The notes under the pieces were generated by a model. The model worked only from the letters and a program-made list of their open reading frames with translations, was not told where the DNA came from and did no database searches. From contig NZ_NEFF01000001.1 in the NCBI RefSeq assembly GCF_002252045.1, forward strand, positions 914,918 through 978,917: DNA of 64,000 nt, given 5' to 3'. Shown one piece after another: positions 1 through 8,485 of the stretch; positions within the stretch are counted from its first letter, which is position 1, and every line of letters starts with the position of its first letter. Source of the stretch: Ignatzschineria sp. F8392. GTDB taxonomy: Bacteria > Pseudomonadota > Gammaproteobacteria > Cardiobacteriales > Wohlfahrtiimonadaceae. The position numbers and the translations under genes were made by a program.

Positions 1-1241
1 GGGGAATTGAGATCGGTCTTGCTAATAATACGTTGATAGACCTCTGGGTAATGATCCTTCCATGCTGTGTGTGCTTTGATAATATCGCTGCAATCAATAT
101 TAATAATTCGCTCACTATCGCTCTCAATAGGGTAGTAACCAATCGGTCTACTCAGTTTGATATTGGCAATTGCGTAAGTGGTATGGAGCGTTGCATCGTG
201 AATAGAGTGGCAATTGTAGATCTTGCCACTAATAGCGGCTGTTAAATCTTCCCACTCTTGAGCATTATTATCGACCGCTCCCCCTAAAAGAATCACATTA
301 TTGATCTTAATTTCAGGATGGTATTTGAGAAGCTCAAGTGCATAGAAGATAACACGGCAACCTAAAGAGTGTGCAATTAGGGTGTAAGGCCCCTCTTTAC
401 ATTGATAGAGGATATTTCCTAAAATCTCCCCGGTATCTGCAGCTTTCTTCATCGAGACATGCCACGGGTTGGTAATGGCGCTATAGGCAAGTTGTGCTAA
501 AAAAAGTTTTTTAGAGAAGATATTCCCCAGTTTTGGGGAGAGAAATGAGCTCGCAATATCTTGGATATTTTTCGAAGCCCATGTTAAGCCATAGATCTCA
601 ATATTATCGGGAATAAGCTCAAAAGCACGGCACCAATCTTCAAAAATTTTATCGTGCTCTTTTAGAAACCCATTAATCACAATTGCGCGGTGAGCTCTAT
701 TTTGAGATGCTGATCTCTCCTCTTTCCCACTTTTTGGGGATGATTTACTCAATCGAATAATTTCAAAGCGTTCATCATCGGTAAAATATTCACTAAGAAG
801 GTGTTTGCCGATCGTCGCCCCAAAACTGTAGCTTTTATTCTCAAGGGAGAGTAATCGTTTATATTCGGTAATATCTTTAAGTGGGGGATCGAGCGGTGCA
901 AAGCGAATAATCGAACCATCATGTTCTGCGCAGCGCTCATTATCCCAAGAAAAGAGTTTCCCAAAACTCTTCTTATCAGCCCCTTTAGCCATATTGTCGC
1001 AAAATCGGCACTGTACGGTGTAATTGCCACATTCAGCACATTGATAGATGCTTCTACGTAAGCGATGAGCCTCTATCAGTTGATGATCTCTCTTATTGAG
1101 GCACCATGAGCAGTAACGATTCTCTAACATCTCTGCTATTTCTGCCTCTTCAAGTTCCTTCTCAATTGTCTCTTTCTGCTGCACCTTATAGGTTTTATGA
1201 TCAATTTTCCGTTTATCTTTCCGGCTTGAATCTCGCTTCAT
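1..1241 (-). CDS. DUF726-like alpha/beta hydrolase, C-terminus cut by window edge
   Basis: An open reading frame runs from ATG at 1241 leftwards to the window edge without a stop (413 codons seen). The N-terminal part is charged and then has three CxxC pairs (CSWC, CAEC, CRFC), suggesting a zinc-ribbon. The later part contains AHSLGCR, matching the nucleophile elbow GxSxGxR of DUF726 (TMCO4-type) hydrolases. It continues with VILLGGAV and a region resembling the family's 'W..a...vsGr..N.ys..D' stretch. Serine in the elbow is the likely nucleophile. The substrate is unknown, and no signal peptide or clear membrane segment is visible. It lies 43 bp downstream of cysZ in the same direction, so it is probably the last gene of a folA-cysZ-hydrolase operon. 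The family call is from motif recall, so it is moderately sure. Confidence 0.72.
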   Translation of the reverse strand, partial: MKRDSSRKDKRKIDHKTYKVQQKETIEKELEEAEIAEMLENRYCSWCLNKRDHQLIEAHRLRRSIYQCAECGNYTVQCRFCDNMAKGADKKSFGKLFSWDNERCAEHDGSIIRFAPLDPPLKDITEYKRLLSLENKSYSFGATIGKHLLSEYFTDDERFEIIRLSKSSPKSGKEERSASQNRAHRAIVINGFLKEHDKIFEDWCRAFELIPDNIEIYGLTWASKNIQDIASSFLSPKLGNIFSKKLFLAQLAYSAITNPWHVSMKKAADTGEILGNILYQCKEGPYTLIAHSLGCRVIFYALELLKYHPEIKINNVILLGGAVDNNAQEWEDLTAAISGKIYNCHSIHDATLHTTYAIANIKLSRPIGYYPIESDSERIINIDCSDIIKAHTAWKDHYPEVYQRIISKTDLNS

Positions 1242-1284
1242 CTCTCATCCCCATTTAACAATTACTTATCCCTAAATCTATCCA

Positions 1285-2052
1285 TTAACAATAATCTGCG
1301 CGATATCGGTCGACCCACATTGCTGTTGCTCCACAGACAGCTGCGGGCATAATAAAGAGATTGATAATAGGAATCATCGTTAAGAGTGAGACTAAAGCGC
1401 CAAAGGGGAGGTTGAAGAGGCGATCCTTCCCAAGGCGATTCTTCATGTCAGGAAAAGAGATCTTATGGTTATCAAAAGCGTAATCACAATATTGAATCAC
1501 CATCATCCAAGAAGCAAAAACAAACCAAAGTACCGGCGCGGCGATATTGATAACGGGAATGAAGGAGAGCACTAAGATTAGAAGCGCACGGGGGAGATAG
1601 TAACCTAAGCGAACCAATTCTCGATGGATCATTCTCGGTATATCTTTAGCAAAAGCGGCCCATGAGAGATCAGCTGCCGGCACGCCAGATCGCTCTTCTT
1701 CTACCTTTTCGGCCAGTAGGCTATTGAAAGGGGAGGCGATAATGTTGGCGATAGTACTAAAAAAATACCCAAAAACGAGTACGATCGAGAAGAGGATAAG
1801 TGGCCAGAGGATAAAGTGGAGCCAATGAAGCCAGTTAGGGAGATAATCTAAAATTGCGGCGATCCAACCATCGATCTGGAAGTAGAGCCAGATAAAAGCA
1901 CCTCCAAGAATAAAGATATTGACAACAATCGGGAGAAAGACAAAACGTTTCAAGCCCGGCTGCATCATGATGGAAAAACCCTCTAAGAAGTAGTGAAGGC
2001 CTGTTTTTCTACTTCGATCTCTTCTATTTCGATTGATCTCTTTCTGACTCAT
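1285..2052 (-). CDS. cysZ: Sulfate transporter CysZ
   Basis: This 255-residue inner-membrane protein matches the EI24/CysZ family in length (E. coli CysZ about 253 residues). After a basic N-terminus there are four main hydrophobic stretches, near residues 35-60, 78-105, 155-190 and 215-240. The typical entry sequence 'HYFLEGFSIMMQPGLKRFVFLP' region marks the family: CysZ proteins start with a short amphipathic part followed by LxxFVxxP. Known members import sulfate for cysteine synthesis. It lies between folA, 50 bp upstream, and a DUF726-like hydrolase, all on the minus strand. No other cysteine genes are nearby, so its regulation cannot be read from context. Confidence 0.9.
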   Translation of the reverse strand: MSQKEINRNRRDRSRKTGLHYFLEGFSIMMQPGLKRFVFLPIVVNIFILGGAFIWLYFQIDGWIAAILDYLPNWLHWLHFILWPLILFSIVLVFGYFFSTIANIIASPFNSLLAEKVEEERSGVPAADLSWAAFAKDIPRMIHRELVRLGYYLPRALLILVLSFIPVINIAAPVLWFVFASWMMVIQYCDYAFDNHKISFPDMKNRLGKDRLFNLPFGALVSLLTMIPIINLFIMPAAVCGATAMWVDRYRADYC

Positions 2053-2102
2053 CTATATTGCTCCTTTTTGTTGCCTTGTTCCTATTCTTGCTCTTGCTCT
2101 TA

Positions 2103-2678
2103 CTATTTTTGGAAGTCCCAAATCTCAAAGGTGTAATCATATCGGTTCTTCTCATCTTTATGATGCTTCTCTTCAAAGATGAGGGTTGCATGGCTAAAAT
2201 CAAAGGGAGGCATCTGGGTATCCCCTTCGATATTGGCATGTACATGGGTGAGATAGAGTCGATCCATTAGGGGAAGCGCTGCTTTATAGATCTGCGCACC
2301 CCCCATAATCATAATCTCTTGGGCGTGATGCGCTCTCTTTAATGCCTCTATCGCTACTGAAAGATCAGGGTAGATTAGGCAGCCAGGGAGCGCATCTTCC
2401 TCTAAAGAGCGTGAGATTACTACATTGGTTCTGCCGGGAAGTGGCCGGCCGATCGATTGGTAAGTTTTTCGGCCCATAACAATCGGCTTTCCCATAGTGC
2501 TCTTTTTAAAAAATTGCAGATCATTAGGAAGATGCCATGGTAGGGCATTTTTATCACCAATTGTGCCATTATCTGCCATTGCTAAAATAAGGGAGATGAT
2601 GCACTGGTTTTCTCCTCTTTTCTCTGCTGTTTTTTCTCTATCTGTTGCACGATTATGGTCGTCTCTGTTTTGATTCAT
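2103..2678 (-). CDS. folA: Dihydrofolate reductase
   Basis: The product (191 residues) reduces dihydrofolate to tetrahydrofolate with NADPH in the cytosol and is the target of trimethoprim. DHFR landmarks are in order: IISLILAMADNGTIG (first strand and Met20-loop region), LPWHLPNDL with the acidic active-site Asp at about residue 53, GRKTYQSIGRPLPGR (NADPH binding) and IMGGAQIYKAALP near residue 120. Compared with the usual ~160 residues there is an extra hydrophilic N-terminus of about 26 residues. No in-frame ATG, GTG or TTG lies closer to the first strand, so ATG at 2678 was kept. An AGAGGAG inside this extension hints that initiation could be internal at a non-standard codon. It is the first gene of the folA-cysZ-hydrolase run. 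Confidence 0.93.
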   Translation of the reverse strand: MNQNRDDHNRATDREKTAEKRGENQCIISLILAMADNGTIGDKNALPWHLPNDLQFFKKSTMGKPIVMGRKTYQSIGRPLPGRTNVVISRSLEEDALPGCLIYPDLSVAIEALKRAHHAQEIMIMGGAQIYKAALPLMDRLYLTHVHANIEGDTQMPPFDFSHATLIFEEKHHKDEKNRYDYTFEIWDFQK

Positions 2679-3053
2679 TGAATACTCACTTCACTATTTC
2701 ATTCATTATTTATGAATGTTGGTGTTAATAATTAATGCTGATGTTAATGTTAATGTTGATGTTAAGGTCAATTTCTATCACCTCTTTTCTCTTATTTTCT
2801 TCCTATTATAGGGGAATTTCTTTTAAAGTATCCTCTGATTAGATAAGTCGATTCTAAAAAATTGTCCCCATTAAGTCTCAATCAGCTCCTAGTTGAGTAA
2901 TGAGAGAGATTCGTTCCATCCTTCAACTCTAGCTATTACACTTCTTTGGTTATTTTAAGAAATAGATAATAGACAACTTCCCTGCAACTTACGCTTAATT
3001 AAATAGTGAGGGGTGCTATAATATCGTCCTACTTATTTTAGGTGTTGATAAAA
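2679..3053. other. Divergent intergenic region folA/pssA
   Basis: About 375 bp without a supported gene. Near folA (2725-2770) there is a run of imperfect TGATGTTAATGT units, low-complexity DNA of the kind seen in many spacers of this window. Near 3014-3022 an extended -10 (TGCTATAAT) faces pssA. Nothing else was recognised. Confidence 0.6.
3014..3022 (+). promoter_or_regulatory. Candidate extended -10 promoter of pssA
   Basis: TGCTATAAT is a consensus TATAAT with an upstream TGn extended element, 32 bp before the chosen pssA start. The -35 region is poor, as expected for an extended -10 promoter. Confidence 0.5.
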
Positions 3054-3890
3054 ATGATTGAACAGAAAGAGAGTAACAAAGCGCCTCATAAAAAGAGCAA
3101 TGCGATCTATGTATTACCTAACTTGATTACCACTGCTTCGATGCTCTGCGGTTTCTCTGCAATTTTAATGGCATTAGATGCCTATTATGGTGCTCATACG
3201 GGAGATTCGCCCCAAACCTTTACGCAAGCAGCTATCTTGGTCTTTATTGCGATGATCTTCGATGGTTTAGATGGTCGCGTTGCCCGAATGACCAATAGCT
3301 CTAGTGCATTTGGCGAGCAATATGATTCTTTATCAGATCTGATCTCCTTTGGAATTGCCCCAGCACTGATTATCTATCTTTGGGCATTAAAAGAGAGCCA
3401 TTTCAATATTATTGGCGGGATCTCTTGGTTTGTCGCCTACATCTATCTTGCATGTGCGGCGCTTCGTTTAGCACGCTTTAATGTGCAGATTGGTAAGGTG
3501 GATAAGCGTTTCTTTGTGGGAATGCCAAGCCCAACAGCTGCGGCAATCGTGGTCGGTCTTGTCTGGTTTGGAGAAAATGTGGGTTTAGAGACACCATGGA
3601 AAGATTATGCCGCTTTAGTATTGACGCTCTATGCCGGCTTGATGATGGTGACTAATATTAAGTTCTTTAGCTTTAAGGATCTCCGTTTTCAAAATCCCGT
3701 TCCTTTCTTCTTTTGGGTCCTACTTGTTTTAGCTTTAGGAATCTTAGCGGTCTGTGTGGTACGCTTCCCAGGGGAGTCGATCTTTATTGTATTACTTCTT
3801 TATGGATTATCAGGTCCTGTTTATGGGATCTTCCGTTTTCGTAAGAGAAAGCAACTCAAGAGCCAGCCAAAAGCAGCAAGACAACGTTAG
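3054..3890 (+). CDS. pssA: CDP-diacylglycerol--serine O-phosphatidyltransferase
   Basis: The protein makes phosphatidylserine from CDP-diacylglycerol and serine at the inner membrane, the first step to phosphatidylethanolamine. The CDP-alcohol phosphatidyltransferase signature DG(x)2AR(x)8G(x)3D(x)3D is fully present, from DGRVAR to the last Asp of YDSLSD, roughly residues 70-95. Several hydrophobic helices surround it. The C-terminus is basic (RFRKRKQ). It is the integral-membrane type II enzyme found in many bacteria and some gammaproteobacteria, not the E. coli PLD-type PssA. A GTG at 3042 would add MLIK, but the AGGTG at 3040-3044 sits at Shine-Dalgarno distance from ATG 3054 and would overlap the GTG, so 3054 is preferred. 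Confidence 0.9.
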   Translation: MIEQKESNKAPHKKSNAIYVLPNLITTASMLCGFSAILMALDAYYGAHTGDSPQTFTQAAILVFIAMIFDGLDGRVARMTNSSSAFGEQYDSLSDLISFGIAPALIIYLWALKESHFNIIGGISWFVAYIYLACAALRLARFNVQIGKVDKRFFVGMPSPTAAAIVVGLVWFGENVGLETPWKDYAALVLTLYAGLMMVTNIKFFSFKDLRFQNPVPFFFWVLLVLALGILAVCVVRFPGESIFIVLLLYGLSGPVYGIFRFRKRKQLKSQPKAARQR

Positions 3891-4112
3891 CATTATTAGT
3901 CGATTGACCGATTAGTAGATTGGTTGATTGGTCAACTAGGCAACTAGCTAATTAGGCAATTAGATAATGAGACATCACTCTATATTCGGTCTATATATTA
4001 TCGGTTATCTAGCGCTGTGATTATCTAATGTTGTTTTATAGGTTATTAAAATTTTAATGGGTCAGATGAGGTCGATAGGGCCTCATCTCTTTTTTGATAG
4101 GGAGTAGGAGAG

Positions 4113-5222
4113 ATGGATACCAGACAAGCTGAATATCTGAAGCTGTTGGGGATTCAAGCCTGGTGTAAGCAGGAGGATCTCCCTATAATTCAAGCGCATC
4201 TTCAGCAGGAAAAAGCACCACAAAGGGGGAATGGCGCCCCATTAGTGAGAGCGCCGAAAGAGGGGCGTATACGCTTACAAGATCAGATGGCTTCTCTCTT
4301 TGATGAACGGCCTTCTGGAAAAATGCCTGATCAGCGATCTGTGGCGGGAATGGCAGGGGGGCATCTGGTCGATAAAGTGCCGGCGTCACATTCCGGCGGG
4401 GCAGAGCAGCCTCTAATAACTGAATCATTATCGGAGTCATTATCGGAGTCATTATCGCCCCAAGCCTCACAGAGGGAGGGGATGCCGCTACAGGAAACGG
4501 TGCAAAATACGACTGATCTCAATGTTTCAAGAGAGCGTATTGCACCACAACAATCTTTTCAGGTAGAGGTTGCACCAAGAGCGCCAGAGAAGATTGCAGT
4601 GAGAGGGCCATTTACCTCAACTCCCTATCAATTTCCGGCAGATGCCTCTATTTATTCGCCACAATTTGCCGAGAGTATTCAGCAGTGCCGGGGGTGTGAG
4701 TTTTCACAATCCCGACATCAAGCGACATTACCGCGACAATATCCCGATGCGCCCGTCATGGTGATTACAGATATTCCGCTAAAAGAGGAGATGTATCAGG
4801 GGTTAGTCTTAGATCGCGCGGATGAGTCCTTCTTCTATCAGGCCCTCACTCGTGTCGGCTTTAAGGTTGAAGAGCTCTATATTACCCCTTTTATTAAGTG
4901 TCGGCCGCCTGAATTACGCGATGTGGAAGAGAGTGAGTGGCATGCCTGCTATGCTATCTTACGGCAGGAGATTTTGGCATTACAGCCGAAGGTGATCTTT
5001 CTTCTAGGACGAAATTGCGTTAAATTTCTTCTCCAGAGTGAGCTTCCCTTTGAGTCACTCCGTTTAACACCCCATCAATTGACCTTTGACGGGGTTACTA
5101 TTCCGGCAGTGATCTCCCATTCACCTAAAGTTTATGCGCGAAATTCCCGTTTAAAAGCGAACTTTTGGCAAGATGTGAAATTTTTACACCGGCAATATTC
5201 TTGCTCAAATCGTATGCTATGA
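4113..5222 (+). CDS. UDG-family-4-like protein with HolD (psi)-like N-terminus
   Basis: A 369-residue protein in three parts. Residues 1-24 contain YLKLLGIQAW, resembling the clamp-loader-binding N-terminus of E. coli HolD (LQQLGITQW). Residues 30-165 are a Pro/Ser/Gln-rich linker, including a SESLSESLS run coded by a 12-bp tandem repeat. Residues 175-360 resemble family-4 uracil-DNA glycosylases: C192-x2-C195 and C263-x15-C279 have the spacing of the 4Fe-4S ligands, KCRPP is typical, and H336 lies in a degenerate HPS motif. The glycosylase motif GEAPG..E is replaced by TDIPLKEE, so the uracil-excising activity is probably lost. It sits directly before rimI, where E. coli has holD. I infer a Pol III psi-like subunit on a UDG fold; a plain annotation would be 'UDG family protein'. 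Confidence 0.7.
   Translation: MDTRQAEYLKLLGIQAWCKQEDLPIIQAHLQQEKAPQRGNGAPLVRAPKEGRIRLQDQMASLFDERPSGKMPDQRSVAGMAGGHLVDKVPASHSGGAEQPLITESLSESLSESLSPQASQREGMPLQETVQNTTDLNVSRERIAPQQSFQVEVAPRAPEKIAVRGPFTSTPYQFPADASIYSPQFAESIQQCRGCEFSQSRHQATLPRQYPDAPVMVITDIPLKEEMYQGLVLDRADESFFYQALTRVGFKVEELYITPFIKCRPPELRDVEESEWHACYAILRQEILALQPKVIFLLGRNCVKFLLQSELPFESLRLTPHQLTFDGVTIPAVISHSPKVYARNSRLKANFWQDVKFLHRQYSCSNRML
4427..4465 (+). repeat. Coding 12-bp tandem repeat
   Basis: About three copies of a TCATTATCGGAG-type unit encode the repeated SESL of the linker in the UDG-like protein. The unit length is a multiple of three, so copy-number change would only lengthen the linker. Confidence 0.75.
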
Positions 5223-5284
5223 CGATTCAATGAGTAATATCAACAGAGCGATTCTGTAGCCAAGCAGTTTTAAGAGACGTTATT

Positions 5285-5373
5285 CTGCACTTTTGATAAC
5301 TTTGATGATCTTTAATAACTTTGATGATCTTTAATAACTCTGATAAGAGCTGATAAGAGCTGATAAGAGCGAT
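5285..5373. repeat. Intergenic tandem repeats before rimI
   Basis: Two copies of a 20-bp unit (TTTGATGATCTTTAATAAC plus one base) are followed by three to four copies of the 10-mer TGATAAGAGC. They fill most of the 207-bp gap between the UDG-like gene and rimI. No terminator or promoter was resolved here. Confidence 0.7.
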
Positions 5374-5429
5374 TAAAGATGCTGTAAAGATCAAGATACT
5401 CATCAGAAGTATCTTATTAGGGAGGAGAG

Positions 5430-5951
5430 ATGGAAAAGAGAAGAGAAGAGGAGATTGCCGCACTATTTGCACGCCTATCAATTGTGCCGGCAACAGTAGA
5501 AGATTTAGAGCGTATTGTTGAAATTGAGCAGAGAGCCTATCCTGTCCCTTGGAGTAGAGAGCAGCTACTTGCCGTCTTTCAGCAGAAGGTGATTCGCTTA
5601 AAACTTCTTCTTGATGAAGAGATCGTAATCGGTTATGCCTTTGTCTCTATTGTATTAGATGAAGGGCATCTGCTCCACATTACAGTTGATCCGCAATATC
5701 ATGGAAAGCGATTAGGATACTATCTCCTCGATGCGATCTTAAAATTAGGGGAGAAAGAGAAGTTGGCAACACTCTTTTTAGAGGTCCGTGCCGGGAATGA
5801 ACCTGCGCGCCGGCTCTATGATCGGATCGGATTTAATCAAGTCGGTCTGCGGAAAGGGTACTATCCTTGTAATATCAATGGACGGGAAGATGCGATTGTG
5901 ATGGCTTATACTTTTCCAACGGCAATCTTTAATTTCAATTTAGAAGCATAG
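5430..5951 (+). CDS. rimI: Ribosomal protein bS18 N-acetyltransferase RimI
   Basis: A GNAT-fold acetyltransferase (173 residues) that in E. coli acetylates the N-terminal Ala of ribosomal protein S18. The acetyl-CoA-binding motif A is visible as HITVDPQYHGKRLGYYLLDAIL (Q/RxxGxG/A type) around residues 85-105. It is followed by LEVRAGNEPARRLYDRIGF, the strongly conserved RimI segment, and GLRKGYYP. The protein is longer at the N-terminus than E. coli RimI (~148) by a charged MEKRREEEI stretch. A GGGAGGAGAG Shine-Dalgarno lies immediately upstream of ATG 5430, supporting this start. Its place behind a UDG/HolD-like gene is conserved in gammaproteobacteria. Confidence 0.92.
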   Translation: MEKRREEEIAALFARLSIVPATVEDLERIVEIEQRAYPVPWSREQLLAVFQQKVIRLKLLLDEEIVIGYAFVSIVLDEGHLLHITVDPQYHGKRLGYYLLDAILKLGEKEKLATLFLEVRAGNEPARRLYDRIGFNQVGLRKGYYPCNINGREDAIVMAYTFPTAIFNFNLEA

Positions 5952-6134
5952 AGATAGGAGCATAGAGATAGAAGCATCGCTAGCAATCGGTGATCAATAT
6001 CGATGATCAATGTCGGTGATCAATATCAGTAATGAATACCGATGAGTAGCATTAATGAGTCTATAAGAGAACTTTATAAGACTCGTTTACAAGTGAGTTA
6101 AATTACTAAACGCGTTAAAAGTAGAGGATTAATA

Positions 6135-6377
6135 ATGAGTGAGAGTCATGAAAAAGCAGTTATCCAGCTCGATCTGAAAGGATTAAACTGTCCCATGCCG
6201 ATCTTAAAGACAAAGCAAGCATTGATGCGTGCCGAGAAGGGGGATCGATTAGAGGTCTATGCCACAGATCCCCATGCAGAGATCGATTTTAAAGCCTATT
6301 TAGCACGAACAGAGCATCAACTTCTCTCTTTTGAGAAGCGGGATGATCTCTTTATCTTCTTGATAGAAAAGGCATAA
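6135..6377 (+). CDS. tusA: Sulfur carrier protein TusA
   Basis: An 80-residue protein of the TusA/SirA family. In E. coli TusA accepts a persulfide sulfur from IscS and passes it to TusBCD for 2-thiolation of tRNA wobble uridine. The signature LDLKGLNCPMPILKTKQAL includes the CPxP motif with the sulfur-accepting Cys near residue 19. The rest follows the usual beta-alpha pattern (DRLEVYATDPHAEIDF). It stands between rimI and recJ, and a 9-bp tandem array begins 11 bp after its stop codon. Confidence 0.93.
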   Translation: MSESHEKAVIQLDLKGLNCPMPILKTKQALMRAEKGDRLEVYATDPHAEIDFKAYLARTEHQLLSFEKRDDLFIFLIEKA

Positions 6378-6388
6378 TTGAGCTCAAT

Positions 6389-6447
6389 ATCAGAAGCATC
6401 AGAAGCATCAGAAGCATCAGAAGCATCAGAAGCATCAGAAGCATCAG
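6389..6447. repeat. 9-bp tandem array (ATCAGAAGC)
   Basis: About 6.5 perfect head-to-tail copies of ATCAGAAGC (59 bp) start 11 bp after the tusA stop. It is not a CRISPR array, because there are no spacers. Perfect copies imply recent expansion, so copy number is likely to vary between strains. Confidence 0.95.
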
Positions 6448-6515
6448 TAATAGTAATAACGTTAAACATTAATTAAGTTAATTAAGGTATTGATTGGTTA
6501 AAGACCAAAGAACGC

Positions 6516-8243
6516 ATGAAGATTATTCGTAGAACCCCCCAACACGCCCATATTGCACCGCAACATTCCCCCTTTCTTCAAGAGATCTTAAAAAAGAGAG
6601 CCATTGAGGATCCGGCAGAGCTCGATCTCTCCCTTCGTGGGCTCCACTCTTTTGAAAGCTTGAGCAATATAGAAGAGGCAACAGCGATTGTTGTCGATGC
6701 GATTTTGAAGCAGAAAGAGATCTTAATTGTAGGGGACTATGATGTCGATGGTGCGACAAGTATTGCGTTAGCCGTGAGAATTTTACGGGAGTTTGGATCT
6801 CATCATGTACGCTATACTGTGCCGCATCGCATCTTAGATGGTTATGGACTTTCAACACCTCTAGTGCGTAAGATTTTACGTAATCCGCCCGATCTTCTGA
6901 TTACGGTGGATAATGGCATCTCCAATATTGATGGCGTTGCGCTTGCCCGTGAAGAGGAGATTGATGTCATTGTTACAGATCACCATCTGCCACCGGAGAG
7001 ACTTCCTAACGCGAATGCCATCGTCAATCCCAATTTAGTGGGAGATCAATTCCCGAGTAAAGCATTAGCCGGGGTGGGTGTGATCTTCTATCTTCTCTCT
7101 AGTGTGCGGGCAAGATTGCAAAAAATGGGATACTTTGGGCAAAATCCAGCTCCCAAGTTGGGGAAATATCTCGATATTGTTGCGCTAGGAACGGTGGCGG
7201 ATTTGGTCCCGCTTGATGCTAATAATCGTAAAATTGCTCAGCAGGGACTTTTAAGAATGCGTCAAGGGATTACAATTCCGGGGATTGCCGCGTTAATTGA
7301 GGTCTCTAATCGCAATCAAGCGCGTCTTTCAACCAGTGATATTGGGTTTGGGCTTGCTCCGCTTCTCAATGCTGCAGGTCGACTCGATAATATGCAGGTG
7401 GGAATTGAGCTTCTTTTAACGGAGAGCCCAGAAGAAGCGCGAGCTATTGCGCATGAGCTCTTTAGTATGAATGAGGAGCGTAAACGAATTGAGCAAGAGA
7501 TGCGTGAAACGGCTGATTTTATCCTCAACGAGATCTCGTTAGATGATCAAACATTGCCACTTTCGATCTGTCTTTATGATCAATCTTGGCATCAAGGAAT
7601 CACCGGGATAGTGGCTTCTCGTATTAAAGAGCAATATTATCGTCCCACCTTTATCTTCGCTTATGATAATGAGGGCTTAGTCAAAGGATCAGGGCGCTCT
7701 ATTCGGGGCATTCATCTTCGAGATCTGATGAGCAATGTTGCGCGAGATAATCCTGGCTTGATTGTTACTTTCGGGGGGCATGCAATGGCAGCAGGACTCT
7801 CTTTAATGGAAGAGAATATCCCCCATTTCCAGAAGGCGATGGAAGAGGAGATCGAGCGCTTTTTAGCGCAGAATGGAGAGGATCAAGAGGCGCTTTTGAG
7901 TCAAAAGATCTACAGTGATGGACCACTACCACCGACGGCTTTCAATCTGCACTTTGCCGATGAGATTAAGTTAGCATTCCCATGGGGACAGCAATTTCCC
8001 GAACCGATCTTTGATGATCGCTTTGAAGTGCTCGATTATCGTATTCTCAAGGGAGCTCACCTAAAATTTACGCTAAGAGCGCCGGAAAATGGGGAGACTT
8101 TTGAGGCAATGGCCTTCTTCCAAGCGCATCAATTAGTGGATCATGTTGGGGAGATTCATTGTGCATTTAAGCTCGACATTAATGAGTGGCGAGGGAATCG
8201 TAATCTACAGTTGATTATCGATTACTTTACGCCGGTGGCATAA
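6516..8243 (+). CDS. recJ: Single-stranded-DNA-specific exonuclease RecJ
   Basis: A 5'-3' single-strand DNA exonuclease acting in RecF-pathway recombination and mismatch repair (575 residues, typical length). DHH-family motifs are in order: I, VGDYDVDGATS with DYDVDG at 74-79; II, LLITVDNGISN near 127-137; III, VIVTDHHLPP with DHH at 155-157. A GTVADLVPL segment follows near residue 225. The DHHA1 motif GGHAMAAGLSL is near residue 420, followed by the C-terminal OB-fold region. The metal-binding Asp and His residues all appear intact. No ideal Shine-Dalgarno is seen, but the first-residue context fits RecJ. A second 9-bp tandem array lies just after its stop. Confidence 0.95.
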   Translation: MKIIRRTPQHAHIAPQHSPFLQEILKKRAIEDPAELDLSLRGLHSFESLSNIEEATAIVVDAILKQKEILIVGDYDVDGATSIALAVRILREFGSHHVRYTVPHRILDGYGLSTPLVRKILRNPPDLLITVDNGISNIDGVALAREEEIDVIVTDHHLPPERLPNANAIVNPNLVGDQFPSKALAGVGVIFYLLSSVRARLQKMGYFGQNPAPKLGKYLDIVALGTVADLVPLDANNRKIAQQGLLRMRQGITIPGIAALIEVSNRNQARLSTSDIGFGLAPLLNAAGRLDNMQVGIELLLTESPEEARAIAHELFSMNEERKRIEQEMRETADFILNEISLDDQTLPLSICLYDQSWHQGITGIVASRIKEQYYRPTFIFAYDNEGLVKGSGRSIRGIHLRDLMSNVARDNPGLIVTFGGHAMAAGLSLMEENIPHFQKAMEEEIERFLAQNGEDQEALLSQKIYSDGPLPPTAFNLHFADEIKLAFPWGQQFPEPIFDDRFEVLDYRILKGAHLKFTLRAPENGETFEAMAFFQAHQLVDHVGEIHCAFKLDINEWRGNRNLQLIIDYFTPVA

Positions 8244-8256
8244 TAGCAATAATAAA

Positions 8257-8324
8257 TACGGATGATACGGATGATACGGATGATACGGATGATACGGATG
8301 ATACGGATGATACGGATGATACGG
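8257..8324. repeat. 9-bp tandem array (TACGGATGA)
   Basis: About 7.5 perfect copies of TACGGATGA (68 bp) start 13 bp after the recJ stop. The unit differs from the array after tusA but has the same length and the same position just behind a stop codon. A minus-strand reading frame through it (poly SSV) is an artefact of the repeat. Confidence 0.95.
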
Positions 8325-8485
8325 CGCCACCATCACCGTTTCTGACTTCTTTTATGTTTTCGTTCACTTTTCTTTTTCTGCTATCTCCGTTTTGTTCAGT
8401 CGATAAGGCAACAGAAGACACAATTTGGCAGACATAGACTAACTTTATACTTTTTATTCAGTTTAACGAAGTATAGAGGCGTCTT

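Noticed and set aside
2058..2270. Plus-strand 70-codon frame over folA 3' end
   Set aside because: A shadow of folA and the spacer, with low-complexity leucines from a T-rich stretch.
5227..5493. Minus-strand 88-codon frame over the rimI start
   Set aside because: It is made largely of intergenic tandem repeats and overlaps the well-supported rimI gene.
6389..8324. Possible CRISPR arrays
   Set aside because: The repeats are 9-bp units in direct contact with no spacers, and there are no cas genes.
8227..8421. Minus-strand frame with poly SSV repeats
   Set aside because: It is only the translation of the 9-bp tandem array; it has no start context and no conserved sequence.
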